Positions 8,393 to 17,371 of a stretch of 64,000 bases of DNA are shown here, one piece after another. Position numbers and translations under genes: made by a program. This DNA comes from Aquaticitalea lipolytica. Its GTDB lineage: Bacteria; Bacteroidota; Bacteroidia; Flavobacteriales; Flavobacteriaceae. The DNA lies in assembly GCF_014641635.1 (NCBI RefSeq), contig NZ_BMIC01000004.1:1-64000 (forward strand), in the 5' to 3' direction. Position 1 is the stretch's first letter; each line of letters opens with the position of its first letter. The notes under the pieces are model-generated. The model was not told where the DNA came from. It was given only the letters and a program-made list of their open reading frames with translations, and did not search any database.

Positions 8393-9661
8393 ATGCTACA
8401 AGTACCATTTATTAGAGAAAACAAAGACGCAGTAATCAAAGGATTAGCAAAGAGAAACATTGATGCTACTCAAATGATTAATGATGTTATTGATTTAGAT
8501 GAAGACAGAAGGGGTTTACAAACTCAATTAGACAATATCTTAGCAGAATCTAATAGTTTATCCAAAGAGATAGGCAACTTGTATAAATCTGGCGAAACTC
8601 AAAAGGCCAATATTCTAAAAGAAAAAACGAGTCAGCTTAAAGAAGATTCAAAAGCACTTAATGAGCAGCTTAATGAAAAAGCAGAAGCATTAAACCAATT
8701 GTTATATAAAATTCCTAACGTTCCAAACACATTAGTGCCTTCAGGAAATAGTGAAGATGATAATGAAGAAGTTTTTAGAAAAGGTGATATTCCTGTATTA
8801 CATAAAGATGCAATTCCGCATTGGGAGTTAGCTAAAAAATATGATATTATCGATTTTGAGCTTGGTAACAAAATTACTGGAGCTGGCTTCCCTGTTTACA
8901 AAGGAAAAGGAGCTCGCTTACAGCGTGCTCTAATAGCTTACTTTTTAGATAAAAATACAGCTGCAGGTTACACAGAATATCAGTTACCTCATTTAGTAAA
9001 TGAAGCTTCAGGTTTTGGAACTGGACAATTACCTGATAAAGAAGGGCAAATGTATCATGTTACTGAAGATAATTTATACTTAATACCAACTGCCGAAGTA
9101 CCAGGAACCAATATTTTTAGAGACGAATTACTTAATGAAAGTGATTTACCTATAGGTATAACTGGATACACACCTTGCTTTAGACGTGAAGCTGGAAGTT
9201 ATGGTGCACATGTAAGAGGTTTAAATCGTTTACATCAGTTTGATAAAGTTGAAATATTACGTGTTGAGCATCCTTCTCGTTCTTATAAAGCATTAGACGA
9301 AATGGTTGAACATGTAAAAATGATTCTTGATGAACTTAAATTACCTTACAGAATCTTACGTTTGTGTGGTGGTGATTTAGGATTTACATCTGCATTAACT
9401 TACGATTTTGAAGTGTTCTCAACTGCACAAGACCGTTGGTTAGAAATTTCATCTGTATCAAATTTTGAAACATTTCAAGCAAATCGCTTAAAGCTACGTT
9501 TTAAAAATAGCGATGGTAAAAATGAGTTAGCTCATACACTTAATGGCAGTTCATTAGCACTACCAAGAGTTCTTGCAGGTATTTTAGAAAACTATCAAAC
9601 TGAAGATGGTATTAAAATTCCTGATGTTTTAGTGCCATATACAGGGTTTGAAAAAATATAA
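8393..9661 (+). CDS. serS: Seryl-tRNA synthetase
   Basis: A class II aminoacyl-tRNA synthetase charging tRNA-Ser. The N-terminal long coiled-coil arm (about 30-105, rich in Lys, Glu and Gln) binds the tRNA's variable arm. The catalytic core has TAEVP, motif 2 FRREAGSYG, and motif 3 LNGSSLALPRVLAGILENYQ near the C-terminus. The 422 residues are normal. In most family members motif 3 reads NGS-G/A-LA; this one is close. It has its own promoter. Confidence 0.97.
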   Translation: MLQVPFIRENKDAVIKGLAKRNIDATQMINDVIDLDEDRRGLQTQLDNILAESNSLSKEIGNLYKSGETQKANILKEKTSQLKEDSKALNEQLNEKAEALNQLLYKIPNVPNTLVPSGNSEDDNEEVFRKGDIPVLHKDAIPHWELAKKYDIIDFELGNKITGAGFPVYKGKGARLQRALIAYFLDKNTAAGYTEYQLPHLVNEASGFGTGQLPDKEGQMYHVTEDNLYLIPTAEVPGTNIFRDELLNESDLPIGITGYTPCFRREAGSYGAHVRGLNRLHQFDKVEILRVEHPSRSYKALDEMVEHVKMILDELKLPYRILRLCGGDLGFTSALTYDFEVFSTAQDRWLEISSVSNFETFQANRLKLRFKNSDGKNELAHTLNGSSLALPRVLAGILENYQTEDGIKIPDVLVPYTGFEKI

Positions 9662-9753
9662 TTTGTAAGAATTTTCATTTGATTATCTGTTGAAATGCAA
9701 AAAAAAGGTGTCGTTTAACGATTTTTTGCTGTTTTCTTTTGATTTTTAGTAAA

Positions 9754-9761
9754 TATTTTTG
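9754..9761 (+). promoter_or_regulatory. -7 element in the serS-TPR gap
   Basis: TATTTTTG matches TAnnTTTG exactly. No well-spaced TTG was found (candidates lie 12 or 25 nt upstream). It would drive the short transcript ending at the terminator at 9966-9997. Confidence 0.4.
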
Positions 9762-9794
9762 AAGTTAGTATTCTCATAAATAATCAACCTACTT

Positions 9795-9863
9795 ATGAAA
9801 AATATTATGCGAATCGTTTTACTAGTATCATTAGTCATTTTGGTTAGTAAAATTTTATTTTAA
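9795..9863 (+). CDS. Possible 22-residue hydrophobic peptide
   Basis: An ATG-TAA frame encodes MKNIMRIVLLVSLVILVSKI plus LF, with a basic N-terminus and one continuous hydrophobic segment, so it would sit in the membrane if made. It begins about 30 nt after a -7 element and is followed by folded sequence and a terminator. Only conservation in related genomes could tell a real micro-gene from a chance frame. No function is claimed. Confidence 0.35.
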   Translation: MKNIMRIVLLVSLVILVSKILF

Positions 9864-9870
9864 CGTTACA

Positions 9871-9949
9871 GGCATTTAGTGCTACGATAATAAAAAATGC
9901 CAAATCAGGATAATTGAATCATTTTTAAAAAAATAATGATTAATAGCAC
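9871..9949 (+). ncRNA. Candidate folded RNA with pseudoknot potential
   Basis: GGCATTT (9871-9877) pairs with AAATGCC (9895-9901). GTGCTA within that loop (9879-9884) can pair with TAGCAC (9944-9949), making an H-type pseudoknot. The segment contains AATGCC-N35-TGATTAATAGCA (9896-9948), a pattern found with the same spacing twice after fbp. It lies between a promoter-like element and a terminator, so a small RNA or structured 3' UTR of about 230 nt is possible. Confidence 0.4.
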
Positions 9950-9965
9950 ATTTATTTTGCTTGGT

Positions 9966-9997
9966 AATGCCCAAACTTTTGTTTGGGCATTTTTTTA
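9966..9997 (+). terminator. Strong intrinsic terminator in the serS-TPR gap
   Basis: An 11-bp perfect stem (AATGCCCAAAC 9966-9976 with 9981-9991), loop TTTT, and a T-run. It ends a transcript started upstream in the gap, or read-through from serS. Confidence 0.9.
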
Positions 9998-10144
9998 TAA
10001 TAACATTCACAATAAGAGTTATAGCATTTGTTATATTTACATAAACTTAGTTTTATGAAATGCCGACAACCACATATTTGGATGCCAAAAAAGATAATTT
10101 AGGCATTGCATCTGACCGATAAAAAAGCAAATAAATGTTAACAG
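9998..10144 (+). other. Leader region of the TPR gene
   Basis: No gene is seen here. AATGCC (10059-10064) can pair with GGCATT (10102-10107) over a 37-nt loop. TATATTTA near 10031-10040 is a one-mismatch -7 element that could serve the TPR gene. Confidence 0.3.
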
Positions 10145-11929
10145 ATGAATAAGATTTTTCTTTTTATAGCACTATTATTTAGCTCGATGTTATTTTCACA
10201 AGATGAAGATCAACAAAGTGCTGATTCTTATTTTAAAGATGGTGAGTTTGAAAAAGCATTAATAATTTATCAAAAACTATACGACCAAAATGCCAATAGC
10301 AGTAAGTACTTATTTCAGCTTATAAAAACACAACAACAATTAGAACAATACGAAATAGTTAGAAAAACTCTTCTTCAAAAAGTTGAACGCATTAAAAACC
10401 CTGTTTATTTAATAGAATTAGGTTACAATTATCAACTAATGGATAGCACCCAACTTGCTGAAAAATATTATAATGAAGCTATTCTAAAAGTTGACGAAAA
10501 CCCAAGTTTTGCCTACATGATAGCGTCTCAGTTTGAAGACCATTCGTTATTAGACAACGCCATTACTACCTACAAAAAAGCAGCAGAATTAAATCCTGAG
10601 TTTAATTTTAATATTCAGTTAGCTCGTATTTATGGTGAACAAGGTGACATTGAAAATATGTTCTCTAATTATATTGATTATATAGAAACAAAACCAGATT
10701 TTATAAATACTGCCAAAAGAGCTTTTAGCGATTTTGTTTCTGAAAACAAAGACAACGAAAACAACCTTATTTTAAAAAAATTATTACTAAAAAAAATTCA
10801 ACTTCAACCAGATGAGTATTGGTATGATTTATTAAGCTGGTTGTTTAATCAAGAGAAAGAATTTGACAAAGCCTTTACTCAAGAAAAAGCATTGTATAAA
10901 AGAAATCCTGAAAGTTTAAGTAGAATTATTGAGCTTGCAGTTACTACTATTAACGAAAAACAATATAGTACTGCTCAAGAAATTTTTAATTACATATTAG
11001 AAAACACTCAGGATATAGAAACTAAACTCATTGCTCATCAATTTTTATTAGAAATTGAAACCACTTTAGCAACTGAAAAAGATTATGCTAATATTGATAA
11101 AAAATACAACGCGCTATTTAATCAATATGGGAAATATGAGCAAACAACAGGATTGCAATTAGCATATGGTGATTTTTTAGCATTTAACCTTAAAAAGCCT
11201 GAAGAAGCTAGTAATTTTATAAAACAAAGCCTAAAACTAAAATTACCTGCTTTTCAAGAAGCTACATTTAAATTAAAATTAGGCGATATTTTAGTCTTCC
11301 AAGAAAAATTTAATGAAGCCTTAATTTATTATACACAAATTCAAGCCAATTTAAAAAATAGCACAATCTCTCAAGAAGCTCGTTTTAAAGTCGCTAAAAC
11401 CAGCTATTATAAAGGTGATTTTGATTGGGCAGAAACCCAACTTAAAATATTAAAATCTTCAACATCGCAGCTTATAGCAAATGATGCTCTAGACTTAAAG
11501 CTTTTAATTTCAGACAACAAATACAATGACTCTTTACATGTTGCTCTTAAACTATATGCTAAAGCTGACCTCATGGCATTTCAAAACAAAAACGACGAAG
11601 CTATTTCATTATTAGATAAAATATTAAAAGAACACAAAGGCGAAAGCATTGAAGATCAAGCACTATTTATGCAAGCACAGCTTTTTGAAATTAAAAAACA
11701 ATACGATAAAGCCATTGTTAATTACCAAATGATTATTGCTAATTATAAAGATGATATTTTAGCTGATGATGCATATTACTTTTTAGGTGAATTATATAAT
11801 AATATATTAGCAGAACCTGAAAAAGCGAAAGGCTTTTATGAACGTATTATTTTTGACCATAAAGACAGTATTTATTTTGTTGAGGCAAGAAAAAAATACA
11901 GAATGCTTCGTGGTGATGCCATAAATTAA
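10145..11929 (+). CDS. Exported tetratricopeptide repeat protein
   Basis: A 594-residue protein with a signal peptide (about 1-18, ending SSMLFSQ) and tetratricopeptide-like helical repeats along nearly all its length; clear units include EKALIIYQKLYDQNANSSKY and EKAKGFYERIIFDHKDSIYF. It would be a periplasmic or outer-membrane-facing scaffold. No enzymatic motif is seen. It heads a tightly spaced row (acetyltransferase, DUF4286, rsmA, mgtE), starting 8 nt before the acetyltransferase. The same protein type is common in Flavobacteriaceae, but its partner is unknown to me. Confidence 0.88.
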   Translation: MNKIFLFIALLFSSMLFSQDEDQQSADSYFKDGEFEKALIIYQKLYDQNANSSKYLFQLIKTQQQLEQYEIVRKTLLQKVERIKNPVYLIELGYNYQLMDSTQLAEKYYNEAILKVDENPSFAYMIASQFEDHSLLDNAITTYKKAAELNPEFNFNIQLARIYGEQGDIENMFSNYIDYIETKPDFINTAKRAFSDFVSENKDNENNLILKKLLLKKIQLQPDEYWYDLLSWLFNQEKEFDKAFTQEKALYKRNPESLSRIIELAVTTINEKQYSTAQEIFNYILENTQDIETKLIAHQFLLEIETTLATEKDYANIDKKYNALFNQYGKYEQTTGLQLAYGDFLAFNLKKPEEASNFIKQSLKLKLPAFQEATFKLKLGDILVFQEKFNEALIYYTQIQANLKNSTISQEARFKVAKTSYYKGDFDWAETQLKILKSSTSQLIANDALDLKLLISDNKYNDSLHVALKLYAKADLMAFQNKNDEAISLLDKILKEHKGESIEDQALFMQAQLFEIKKQYDKAIVNYQMIIANYKDDILADDAYYFLGELYNNILAEPEKAKGFYERIIFDHKDSIYFVEARKKYRMLRGDAIN

Positions 11930-11936
11930 TTAACTA

Positions 11937-12452
11937 ATGATAGCTGAAACCAACCGACTAATCATATCTAAAATTACTTTAGATGATGCAGCTTTCTTTT
12001 TGGAACTTGTAAACACTCCTAATTTTATAAAGTATATTGGAGATAGAAATCTTAAAACAGTTGAAGATGCAAAAACGTATCTAAAAAATGGAACTCTAAA
12101 AAGCTATGAAGACTTTGGGTTTGGGTTTTATAAACTCTTACTAAAGGAAGAAAACAATAAAGCCATAGGAACTTGTGGTCTTGTAAAAAGAGAACAATTA
12201 GACAATGTAGATATTGGTTTTGCAATGCTACCTAATTATGAAGGAAAAGGGTTTGGGTATGAATCTTGTATTGCTGTTTTAAAATTAGCTAAAGAGCAAT
12301 TTAAATTAAATAAAGTTTTAGCCATTACCTTACCAACAAATAATAATTCTATTAAACTATTAGAAAAAATAGGCTTATCTTATGAAAAAAGGGTAAAACC
12401 TTTTGAAGATGATGAAGAACTCCTGTTATTTGCAAAAAACTTAAACACATGA
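11937..12452 (+). CDS. GNAT N-acetyltransferase (RimJ/RimL type)
   Basis: A 171-residue acetyltransferase. It begins with the RimJ-like strand ETNRLIISKITLDDAAFF, has the acetyl-CoA loop YEGKGFGYES (Q/RxxGxG/A type), and ends with the NNNSIKLLEKIGL segment. Family members acetylate protein N-termini or small molecules; the substrate here cannot be read. Its stop overlaps the next gene's start (ATGA), suggesting coupled translation. Confidence 0.85.
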   Translation: MIAETNRLIISKITLDDAAFFLELVNTPNFIKYIGDRNLKTVEDAKTYLKNGTLKSYEDFGFGFYKLLLKEENNKAIGTCGLVKREQLDNVDIGFAMLPNYEGKGFGYESCIAVLKLAKEQFKLNKVLAITLPTNNNSIKLLEKIGLSYEKRVKPFEDDEELLLFAKNLNT

Positions 12453-12772
12453 TTATATACAATGTTACTTCAAATATAGATGAGAGCGTACATGAGCAAT
12501 GGTTAGTATGGATAAAAGAACATATTCCTCATGTACTTGCAACTGGCTGTTTTATTGAAGCCAAACTAACTCGTGTGCTTGTTGAAGAAGATTTAGGAGG
12601 TGCAACTTACTCTGTTCAATACAGAGCAAATTCACGTGAAGATTTAGAGCGTTATTATAACACTTATGCAGATGCTTTACGTCAAGAAGCATTTAAACGT
12701 TTTGCTGACAAAGTATTGGCTTTCAGAACCGAGTTGGAAGTTATTGATGAATATTCGGTAACAATAAACTAA
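12449..12772 (+). CDS. DUF4286 family protein
   Basis: A 107-residue cytosolic protein matching the DUF4286 pattern: [20 protein letters not shown] at the start, ATGCF near 30, and FRTELEVI at the end. The family is almost always found in Bacteroidota and has no established function. It overlaps the acetyltransferase by 4 nt and precedes rsmA by 2 nt, so all three are probably one transcript; a link to ribosome maturation is only a neighbour-based guess. Confidence 0.85.
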   Translation: MIIYNVTSNIDESVHEQWLVWIKEHIPHVLATGCFIEAKLTRVLVEEDLGGATYSVQYRANSREDLERYYNTYADALRQEAFKRFADKVLAFRTELEVIDEYSVTIN

Positions 12773-12774
12773 AC

Positions 12775-13548
12775 ATGACTGTAAAAGCAAAAAAACATTT
12801 AGGGCAACACTTCTTAAACGATGAATCCATTGCAGAAAAAATTGCAGACTCACTATCGCTTAAAGGCTACAACCATGTCTTAGAAATTGGTCCTGGAATG
12901 GGAGTTTTAACTAAATACTTGCTCAAAAAAAAAACGACAACTCATGTTATTGAGATTGACAGCGAATCGGTTGAATATCTTCAGGCAAACTACCTCAACC
13001 TTGCTGATAGAATTATTGAAAAGGATTTTTTAAAATACGATTTAAACGAAGTTTTTAATGGCGAGTCTTTTGCTATAATAGGTAATTTCCCGTATAATAT
13101 TTCGTCTCAAATACTTTTTAAAACATTAGAAATGCGCAATCAAATTCCTGAGTTTTCAGGAATGTTTCAAAAAGAAGTTGCCTTGCGCATTTGTTCTAAA
13201 GAAGGTAGTAAAGTATATGGCATATTGTCGGTATTAACACAAGCATTTTATGATGCTGAGTATTTGTTTACTGTGCCACCAAATGTTTTTAATCCACCTC
13301 CAAAAGTAGATTCTGGAGTTTTACTTCTTACTAGAAAAGAAAATTACACACTACCATGTGATGAATCTTTATTTTTCAGAGTGGTTAAAACAGGGTTTCA
13401 ACAACGAAGAAAAACACTTCGTAACAGTTTAAAAACATTCAATTTATCAGATAATTTAAAAGCAAATGTTATCTTTGACAAACGTCCTGAACAATTATCA
13501 GTCAAAGAATTTATTACACTTACACAATTAATTGAAAAGGATGCCTAA
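12775..13548 (+). CDS. rsmA: 16S rRNA dimethyladenosine transferase
   Basis: It dimethylates two adjacent adenines in the loop of helix 45 of 16S rRNA (E. coli A1518 and A1519). Visible motifs are [11 protein letters not shown] (6-16), the SAM-binding [10 protein letters not shown] (37-46) and the catalytic NFPYNIS (104-110), with a C-terminal domain holding [13 protein letters not shown]. The 257 residues are normal. It follows DUF4286 by 2 nt and precedes mgtE by 19 nt. Confidence 0.97.
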   Translation: MTVKAKKHLGQHFLNDESIAEKIADSLSLKGYNHVLEIGPGMGVLTKYLLKKKTTTHVIEIDSESVEYLQANYLNLADRIIEKDFLKYDLNEVFNGESFAIIGNFPYNISSQILFKTLEMRNQIPEFSGMFQKEVALRICSKEGSKVYGILSVLTQAFYDAEYLFTVPPNVFNPPPKVDSGVLLLTRKENYTLPCDESLFFRVVKTGFQQRRKTLRNSLKTFNLSDNLKANVIFDKRPEQLSVKEFITLTQLIEKDA

Positions 13549-13567
13549 CCATAAAATTATATCGTAG

Positions 13568-14941
13568 TTGGCTGAAGAAAAAGAAAACATACAATTTGAA
13601 TTAACAGACGAACTTATTGAGAGAGTAGAGTTGCTTATCGAACAAAAAAACGATAAAGAGCTTCGCAAACTCCTTAATGAGTTTCACTATGCTGATATTG
13701 CCGAAATTCTTGATGAAGTCGATCTAGAAGAGGCAATGTATGTTATCAAATTGCTGGATTCTGAAACCACGTCTGATGTGTTGATGGAACTCGATGAAGA
13801 CAATCGAGAAAAAGTACTGCGTAATCTTTCAGCAAAAGAAATTGCCGAAGAAATTGAAGAACTAGATACCGATGATGCTGCCGATATTATTGCCGAATTA
13901 CCAGAAAATCGTCAACAAGAAGTTATCTCTCAAATTGAAGACGAAGAACATAAGGCCGAAATTACTGAGCTTTTAGCTTACGACGAAGATACAGCTGGTG
14001 GACTCATGGCAAAAGAGCTTGTAAAGGTTTACGAAACCTGGACAGTGGCTGGTTGTTTACGACGCATTAGAGGTCAAGCTAAAGATGTTACAAGAGTTCA
14101 CTCTATTTATGTAGTAAACAAACAAAATAAACTTATTGGTCGTTTATCATTAAAAGATTTAATCGTAGCTAAAAGTGACGAAAAAATTGCAGATATATAC
14201 ATTACTAGTGTTGATTATGTATATGTAGATGAAGATGTTGAAGACGTAGCAAAAGTAATGTCTAAATACGATTTGGAAGCCATTCCTGTAGTCGATGAAA
14301 ATATGACATTATTAGGTCGTATTACCATTGATGATATCGTCGATGTATTAAAAGAAGAAGCCGATAAAGACTACCAATTAGCAGCAGGTATTACTAGCGA
14401 TGTAGAAGCCGATGATAGTATTTGGGAACTCACTAAAGCACGATTACCTTGGTTACTTATAGGTATGTTTGGAGGTATAGGAGCTGCAAGTATCATTAAT
14501 GGATTTAGTGATGCCATGCTTAAGTTTCCAGCCTTATTAATGTTTATTCCACTCATTCAAGCAACAGCAGGTAATGTAGGTGTACAATCATCAGCAATTG
14601 TTGTTCAAGGTTTAGCAAACGATACTATAGATGGTAATATATTAAACAGACTCCTCAAAGAATTTATGTTAGGTTTAGTTAATGGTCTTGCTATTGCATG
14701 TGTAGTTTTAGTAATAAGTCATTTCGCATTCAACACAACATATCACGAATCTTTAACCATCTGTATTGCTCTTATTGCAGTTATTATTATGGCAGCATTA
14801 ATAGGCACGTTTATCCCAATATTTTTAGATAAAAGAGGCATCGATGCAGCAGTCGCTACAGGACCATTTATTACCACAAGTAATGATGTTTTTGGCATCT
14901 TAATGTACTTTATGATTGCAAAATTTATTTTAGGTTTTTAA
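13568..14941 (+). CDS. mgtE: Magnesium transporter MgtE
   Basis: A 457-residue Mg2+ channel/transporter with the full family layout: an acidic N-terminal superhelical domain (about 10-125), a CBS pair (about 130-255) that senses cytosolic Mg2+, a connecting helix, and a five-helix pore domain (about 285-457) with the QATAGNVGVQ signature. Translation must start at TTG 13568, because a TAG lies directly upstream in frame and the next Met is over 50 residues in. It ends the row that includes rsmA. Confidence 0.95.
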   Translation: MAEEKENIQFELTDELIERVELLIEQKNDKELRKLLNEFHYADIAEILDEVDLEEAMYVIKLLDSETTSDVLMELDEDNREKVLRNLSAKEIAEEIEELDTDDAADIIAELPENRQQEVISQIEDEEHKAEITELLAYDEDTAGGLMAKELVKVYETWTVAGCLRRIRGQAKDVTRVHSIYVVNKQNKLIGRLSLKDLIVAKSDEKIADIYITSVDYVYVDEDVEDVAKVMSKYDLEAIPVVDENMTLLGRITIDDIVDVLKEEADKDYQLAAGITSDVEADDSIWELTKARLPWLLIGMFGGIGAASIINGFSDAMLKFPALLMFIPLIQATAGNVGVQSSAIVVQGLANDTIDGNILNRLLKEFMLGLVNGLAIACVVLVISHFAFNTTYHESLTICIALIAVIIMAALIGTFIPIFLDKRGIDAAVATGPFITTSNDVFGILMYFMIAKFILGF

Positions 14942-14949
14942 GTTTTAAT

Positions 14950-15033
14950 GGCGTTACCTTTCAGGTCGTGCTATCCATTACAATCTTTTTGCTCGAAACT
15001 CTCAAAAAGGATTTCCATTGCTATCACTAACGC
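14950..15033. ncRNA. Folded intergenic element (Flavo-1-like, tentative)
   Basis: The ends pair (GCGTTA 14951-14956 with TAACGC 15028-15033) and an inner hairpin pairs CTTTTTG (14985-14991) with CAAAAAG (15003-15009). Between them are GCTATCC and GCTATC segments. I recall very similar intergenic sequences (GCGTTAGGGATAG...GGATAGC on the other strand) scattered in many flavobacterial genomes, possibly the Rfam Flavo-1 motif, but I cannot confirm the name. The strand of the RNA is not decided. Confidence 0.5.
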
Positions 15034-15054
15034 AAAACTTCGTAAATTTACAAG

Positions 15055-15420
15055 ATGAAAACAATCAATATCAAAGACAAATTCTCAAAATTTGATAAAA
15101 ATTGGCATCCACATCAAATTGCTTTAGTCGATAATATGCAAGTTATTTTAGCAAAGCTAAAAGGCGAGTTTGTGTGGCATAGTCACGACAATGAAGATGA
15201 ACTTTTTCAGGTTGTAAAAGGTACATTATATATGCAATTTCGTGATCGAACAGAAATTGTTAATGAAGGCGAAATTATTGTAGTTCCAAAAGGTGTTGAG
15301 CATAATCCTATGACAAAAAATAACGAAGAAGTACATGTGTTACTTTTCGAAAAACTAACAACTGCTCATACTGGTAATGTACAACACGAAAAAACTCAAA
15401 CACATTATCCAAAAATATAA
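15055..15420 (+). CDS. Cupin domain protein
   Basis: A 121-residue single-domain cupin. The metal-binding motif 1 reads WHSHDNEDELFQVVKG (His43, His45 and Glu region) and motif 2 contains PKGVEHNPM. The fold often binds Fe or Mn, but members range from sugar isomerases to sensors, so the activity is open. It abuts the dehydrogenase gene directly (stop at 15420, next ATG at 15421), so they are surely cotranscribed. The folded element lies in its upstream region. Confidence 0.88.
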   Translation: MKTINIKDKFSKFDKNWHPHQIALVDNMQVILAKLKGEFVWHSHDNEDELFQVVKGTLYMQFRDRTEIVNEGEIIVVPKGVEHNPMTKNNEEVHVLLFEKLTTAHTGNVQHEKTQTHYPKI

Positions 15421-16356
15421 ATGAAAATTCTTCATCTAGATACTAATCATCAATTACTCATTAGCCAATTAAACGATTTAGGCTTTGTTAATGACGAAGA
15501 TTACACCTCATCAAAAGATGCCATCGAAAAAAAAATTCAAAATTACGATGGTATTATTATTAGAAGTCGATTTAGTATAGACAAAACATTTCTAGATGCG
15601 GCAACCAATTTAAAATTTATAGGACGCGTAGGTGCAGGATTAGAAAACATAGATTGCGATTATGCCACTAAAAAAGGTATAACACTCATTGCAGCTCCAG
15701 AAGGCAACAGAAATGCAGTAGGCGAACACGCTTTAGGAATGTTGCTGTCATTATTCAACAAACTCAATAAAGCAGATAGAGAAATCAGAAACGGACTTTG
15801 GCAACGTGAAGCCAATAGAGGTGTTGAGCTCGACGGTAAAACCATTGGTCTAATTGGTTATGGCAATATGGGAAAAGCCTTTGCAAAAAAATTGCTTGGT
15901 TTTAATGTAGAAGTACTTTGTTATGACATAAAAGAATATGTTGGAGATAAAAATGCCAAACAAGTCACGCTTAAAGAACTGCAAGAACAAGCAGATGTTT
16001 TAAGCATACACACACCACAAACACCACAAACTGTAGGAATGATAAACACGGCGTTTATCAATCAATTTAAAAAATCATTTTGGTTTATTAATACTGCTAG
16101 AGGCAAAAGCGTTGTTACTAAAGATTTGGTTGCTGCATTACAATCAGGTAAAATATTAGGTGCTGGTTTAGATGTTTTGGAGTATGAAAAGTCATCGTTT
16201 GAAGATATGTTTTCATCTCAAATGCCTGAAGCATTTCAATACTTAATAAAAGCAGAAAATGTATTACTCACACCTCATGTTGCAGGTTGGACCATTGAAA
16301 GCAAAGAAAAATTAGCACAAACTATTGTAGATAAAATAAAGGCTAAATTTTGTTAA
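15421..16356 (+). CDS. D-2-hydroxyacid dehydrogenase (NAD)
   Basis: A 311-residue member of the D-2-hydroxyacid dehydrogenase family, related to phosphoglycerate dehydrogenase. The substrate domain holds GRVGAGLENID (68-78); the Rossmann motif is LIGYGNMG (144-151); the catalytic Arg lies in NTARGKS and the His in TPHVAGW near 281. It is too short for a SerA with a C-terminal ACT domain. The substrate (3-phosphoglycerate, glyoxylate or other) cannot be decided. It follows the cupin gene without a gap. Confidence 0.9.
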   Translation: MKILHLDTNHQLLISQLNDLGFVNDEDYTSSKDAIEKKIQNYDGIIIRSRFSIDKTFLDAATNLKFIGRVGAGLENIDCDYATKKGITLIAAPEGNRNAVGEHALGMLLSLFNKLNKADREIRNGLWQREANRGVELDGKTIGLIGYGNMGKAFAKKLLGFNVEVLCYDIKEYVGDKNAKQVTLKELQEQADVLSIHTPQTPQTVGMINTAFINQFKKSFWFINTARGKSVVTKDLVAALQSGKILGAGLDVLEYEKSSFEDMFSSQMPEAFQYLIKAENVLLTPHVAGWTIESKEKLAQTIVDKIKAKFC

Positions 16357-16380
16357 CTTTATAACTATAAAACCAAAACA

Positions 16381-16836
16381 ATGCAATACAAAGCTAATAC
16401 ACCTGAAGATTATATAAATCAAGTTCCTGAAGAACGTAAAGAAGCACTCAAAAATTTACGTAACATTATAAAAAAAAGCCTCCCAAAAGGTTTTGAAGAA
16501 GGCATACAATATGGCATGATTGGTTATTATGTGCCTCATAGTATTTATCCCGATGGCTATCATTGCACACCATCTGAACCATTACCATTTATGAGTTTTG
16601 CTTCTCAAAAAAATTCAGTCAACTTATATCATAGTGGTATATATGCAGTCCCAAAAATTAACGAATGGTTTGTAAATGAATATCCTAAACACTGCAAGCG
16701 CAAACTCGATATGGGAAAAAGCTGCATTCGTTTTAAAAATGTTGATGAAATCCCTTTAGATTTAATCGCTGAACTATGTACTAAAATGACAGTTGACGAA
16801 TGGATTACTGTCTATGAAAAAGCATTAAAAAAATAA
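16381..16836 (+). CDS. DUF1801 (YdhG-like) protein
   Basis: A 151-residue cytosolic protein with the DUF1801 layout: TPEDYINQVPEERKEALKNL at the start, the EGIQYGMIGYYVP segment, FASQKNSVNLYHSG, and KSCIRFKN near the end. The family folds like the SufE/YdhG type and has no firmly known function. It begins 25 nt after the dehydrogenase and is 5 nt before the VOC gene. Confidence 0.88.
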   Translation: MQYKANTPEDYINQVPEERKEALKNLRNIIKKSLPKGFEEGIQYGMIGYYVPHSIYPDGYHCTPSEPLPFMSFASQKNSVNLYHSGIYAVPKINEWFVNEYPKHCKRKLDMGKSCIRFKNVDEIPLDLIAELCTKMTVDEWITVYEKALKK

Positions 16837-16841
16837 TTGAA

Positions 16842-17228
16842 ATGAAAAAAAGAGTTACAGGAATTGGTGGATTATTCTTTAAAAGTAAAGATCCAAAAGC
16901 ATCTAAAGATTGGTACAAAAAACATTTAGGTTTTAACACCGACGATTATGGCTGCACTTTTTGGTGGAAAGACAAAGAAGGCAATGATTGTTCAACACAA
17001 TGGAGTCCGTTTGCTGAAGACACTAAATATTACGAGCCTTCAAAAAAAGACTTCATGTTTAACTATCGTGTAGAAAATTTGGTTGAATTATTAGCAACCT
17101 TAAAAGAAGAAGGTGTTACCATAGTTGGAAAAATGGAAGAATATGATTACGGAAAATTTGGTTGGATTTTAGATAATGATGGTAATAAAATAGAACTTTG
17201 GGAACCTGTAGATAAGGCGTTTTTGTAA
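16842..17228 (+). CDS. VOC (glyoxalase-like) protein
   Basis: A 128-residue protein of the vicinal oxygen chelate superfamily, with the beta-alpha-beta-beta-beta pattern starting GIGGLFFKSKDPKASKDWY and a matching second half ending ILDNDGNKIELWEP, where the last Glu is the usual metal ligand. Members include glyoxalases and antibiotic resistance proteins; the substrate is unknown here. It ends the cupin-to-VOC row; a gap of about 140 nt follows. Confidence 0.88.
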   Translation: MKKRVTGIGGLFFKSKDPKASKDWYKKHLGFNTDDYGCTFWWKDKEGNDCSTQWSPFAEDTKYYEPSKKDFMFNYRVENLVELLATLKEEGVTIVGKMEEYDYGKFGWILDNDGNKIELWEPVDKAFL

Positions 17229-17371
17229 CAAAACACAAATAGATGTTACTTATAAGTTGAATACTTATTTTTAATAAACAATTATAAAAAGATAAGTTCA
17301 AAATTAGAAAAATAAATTATTGTATTTTCTTTTTTTATTACCTTTAAACAACTAACCTTAAACACATTAAA

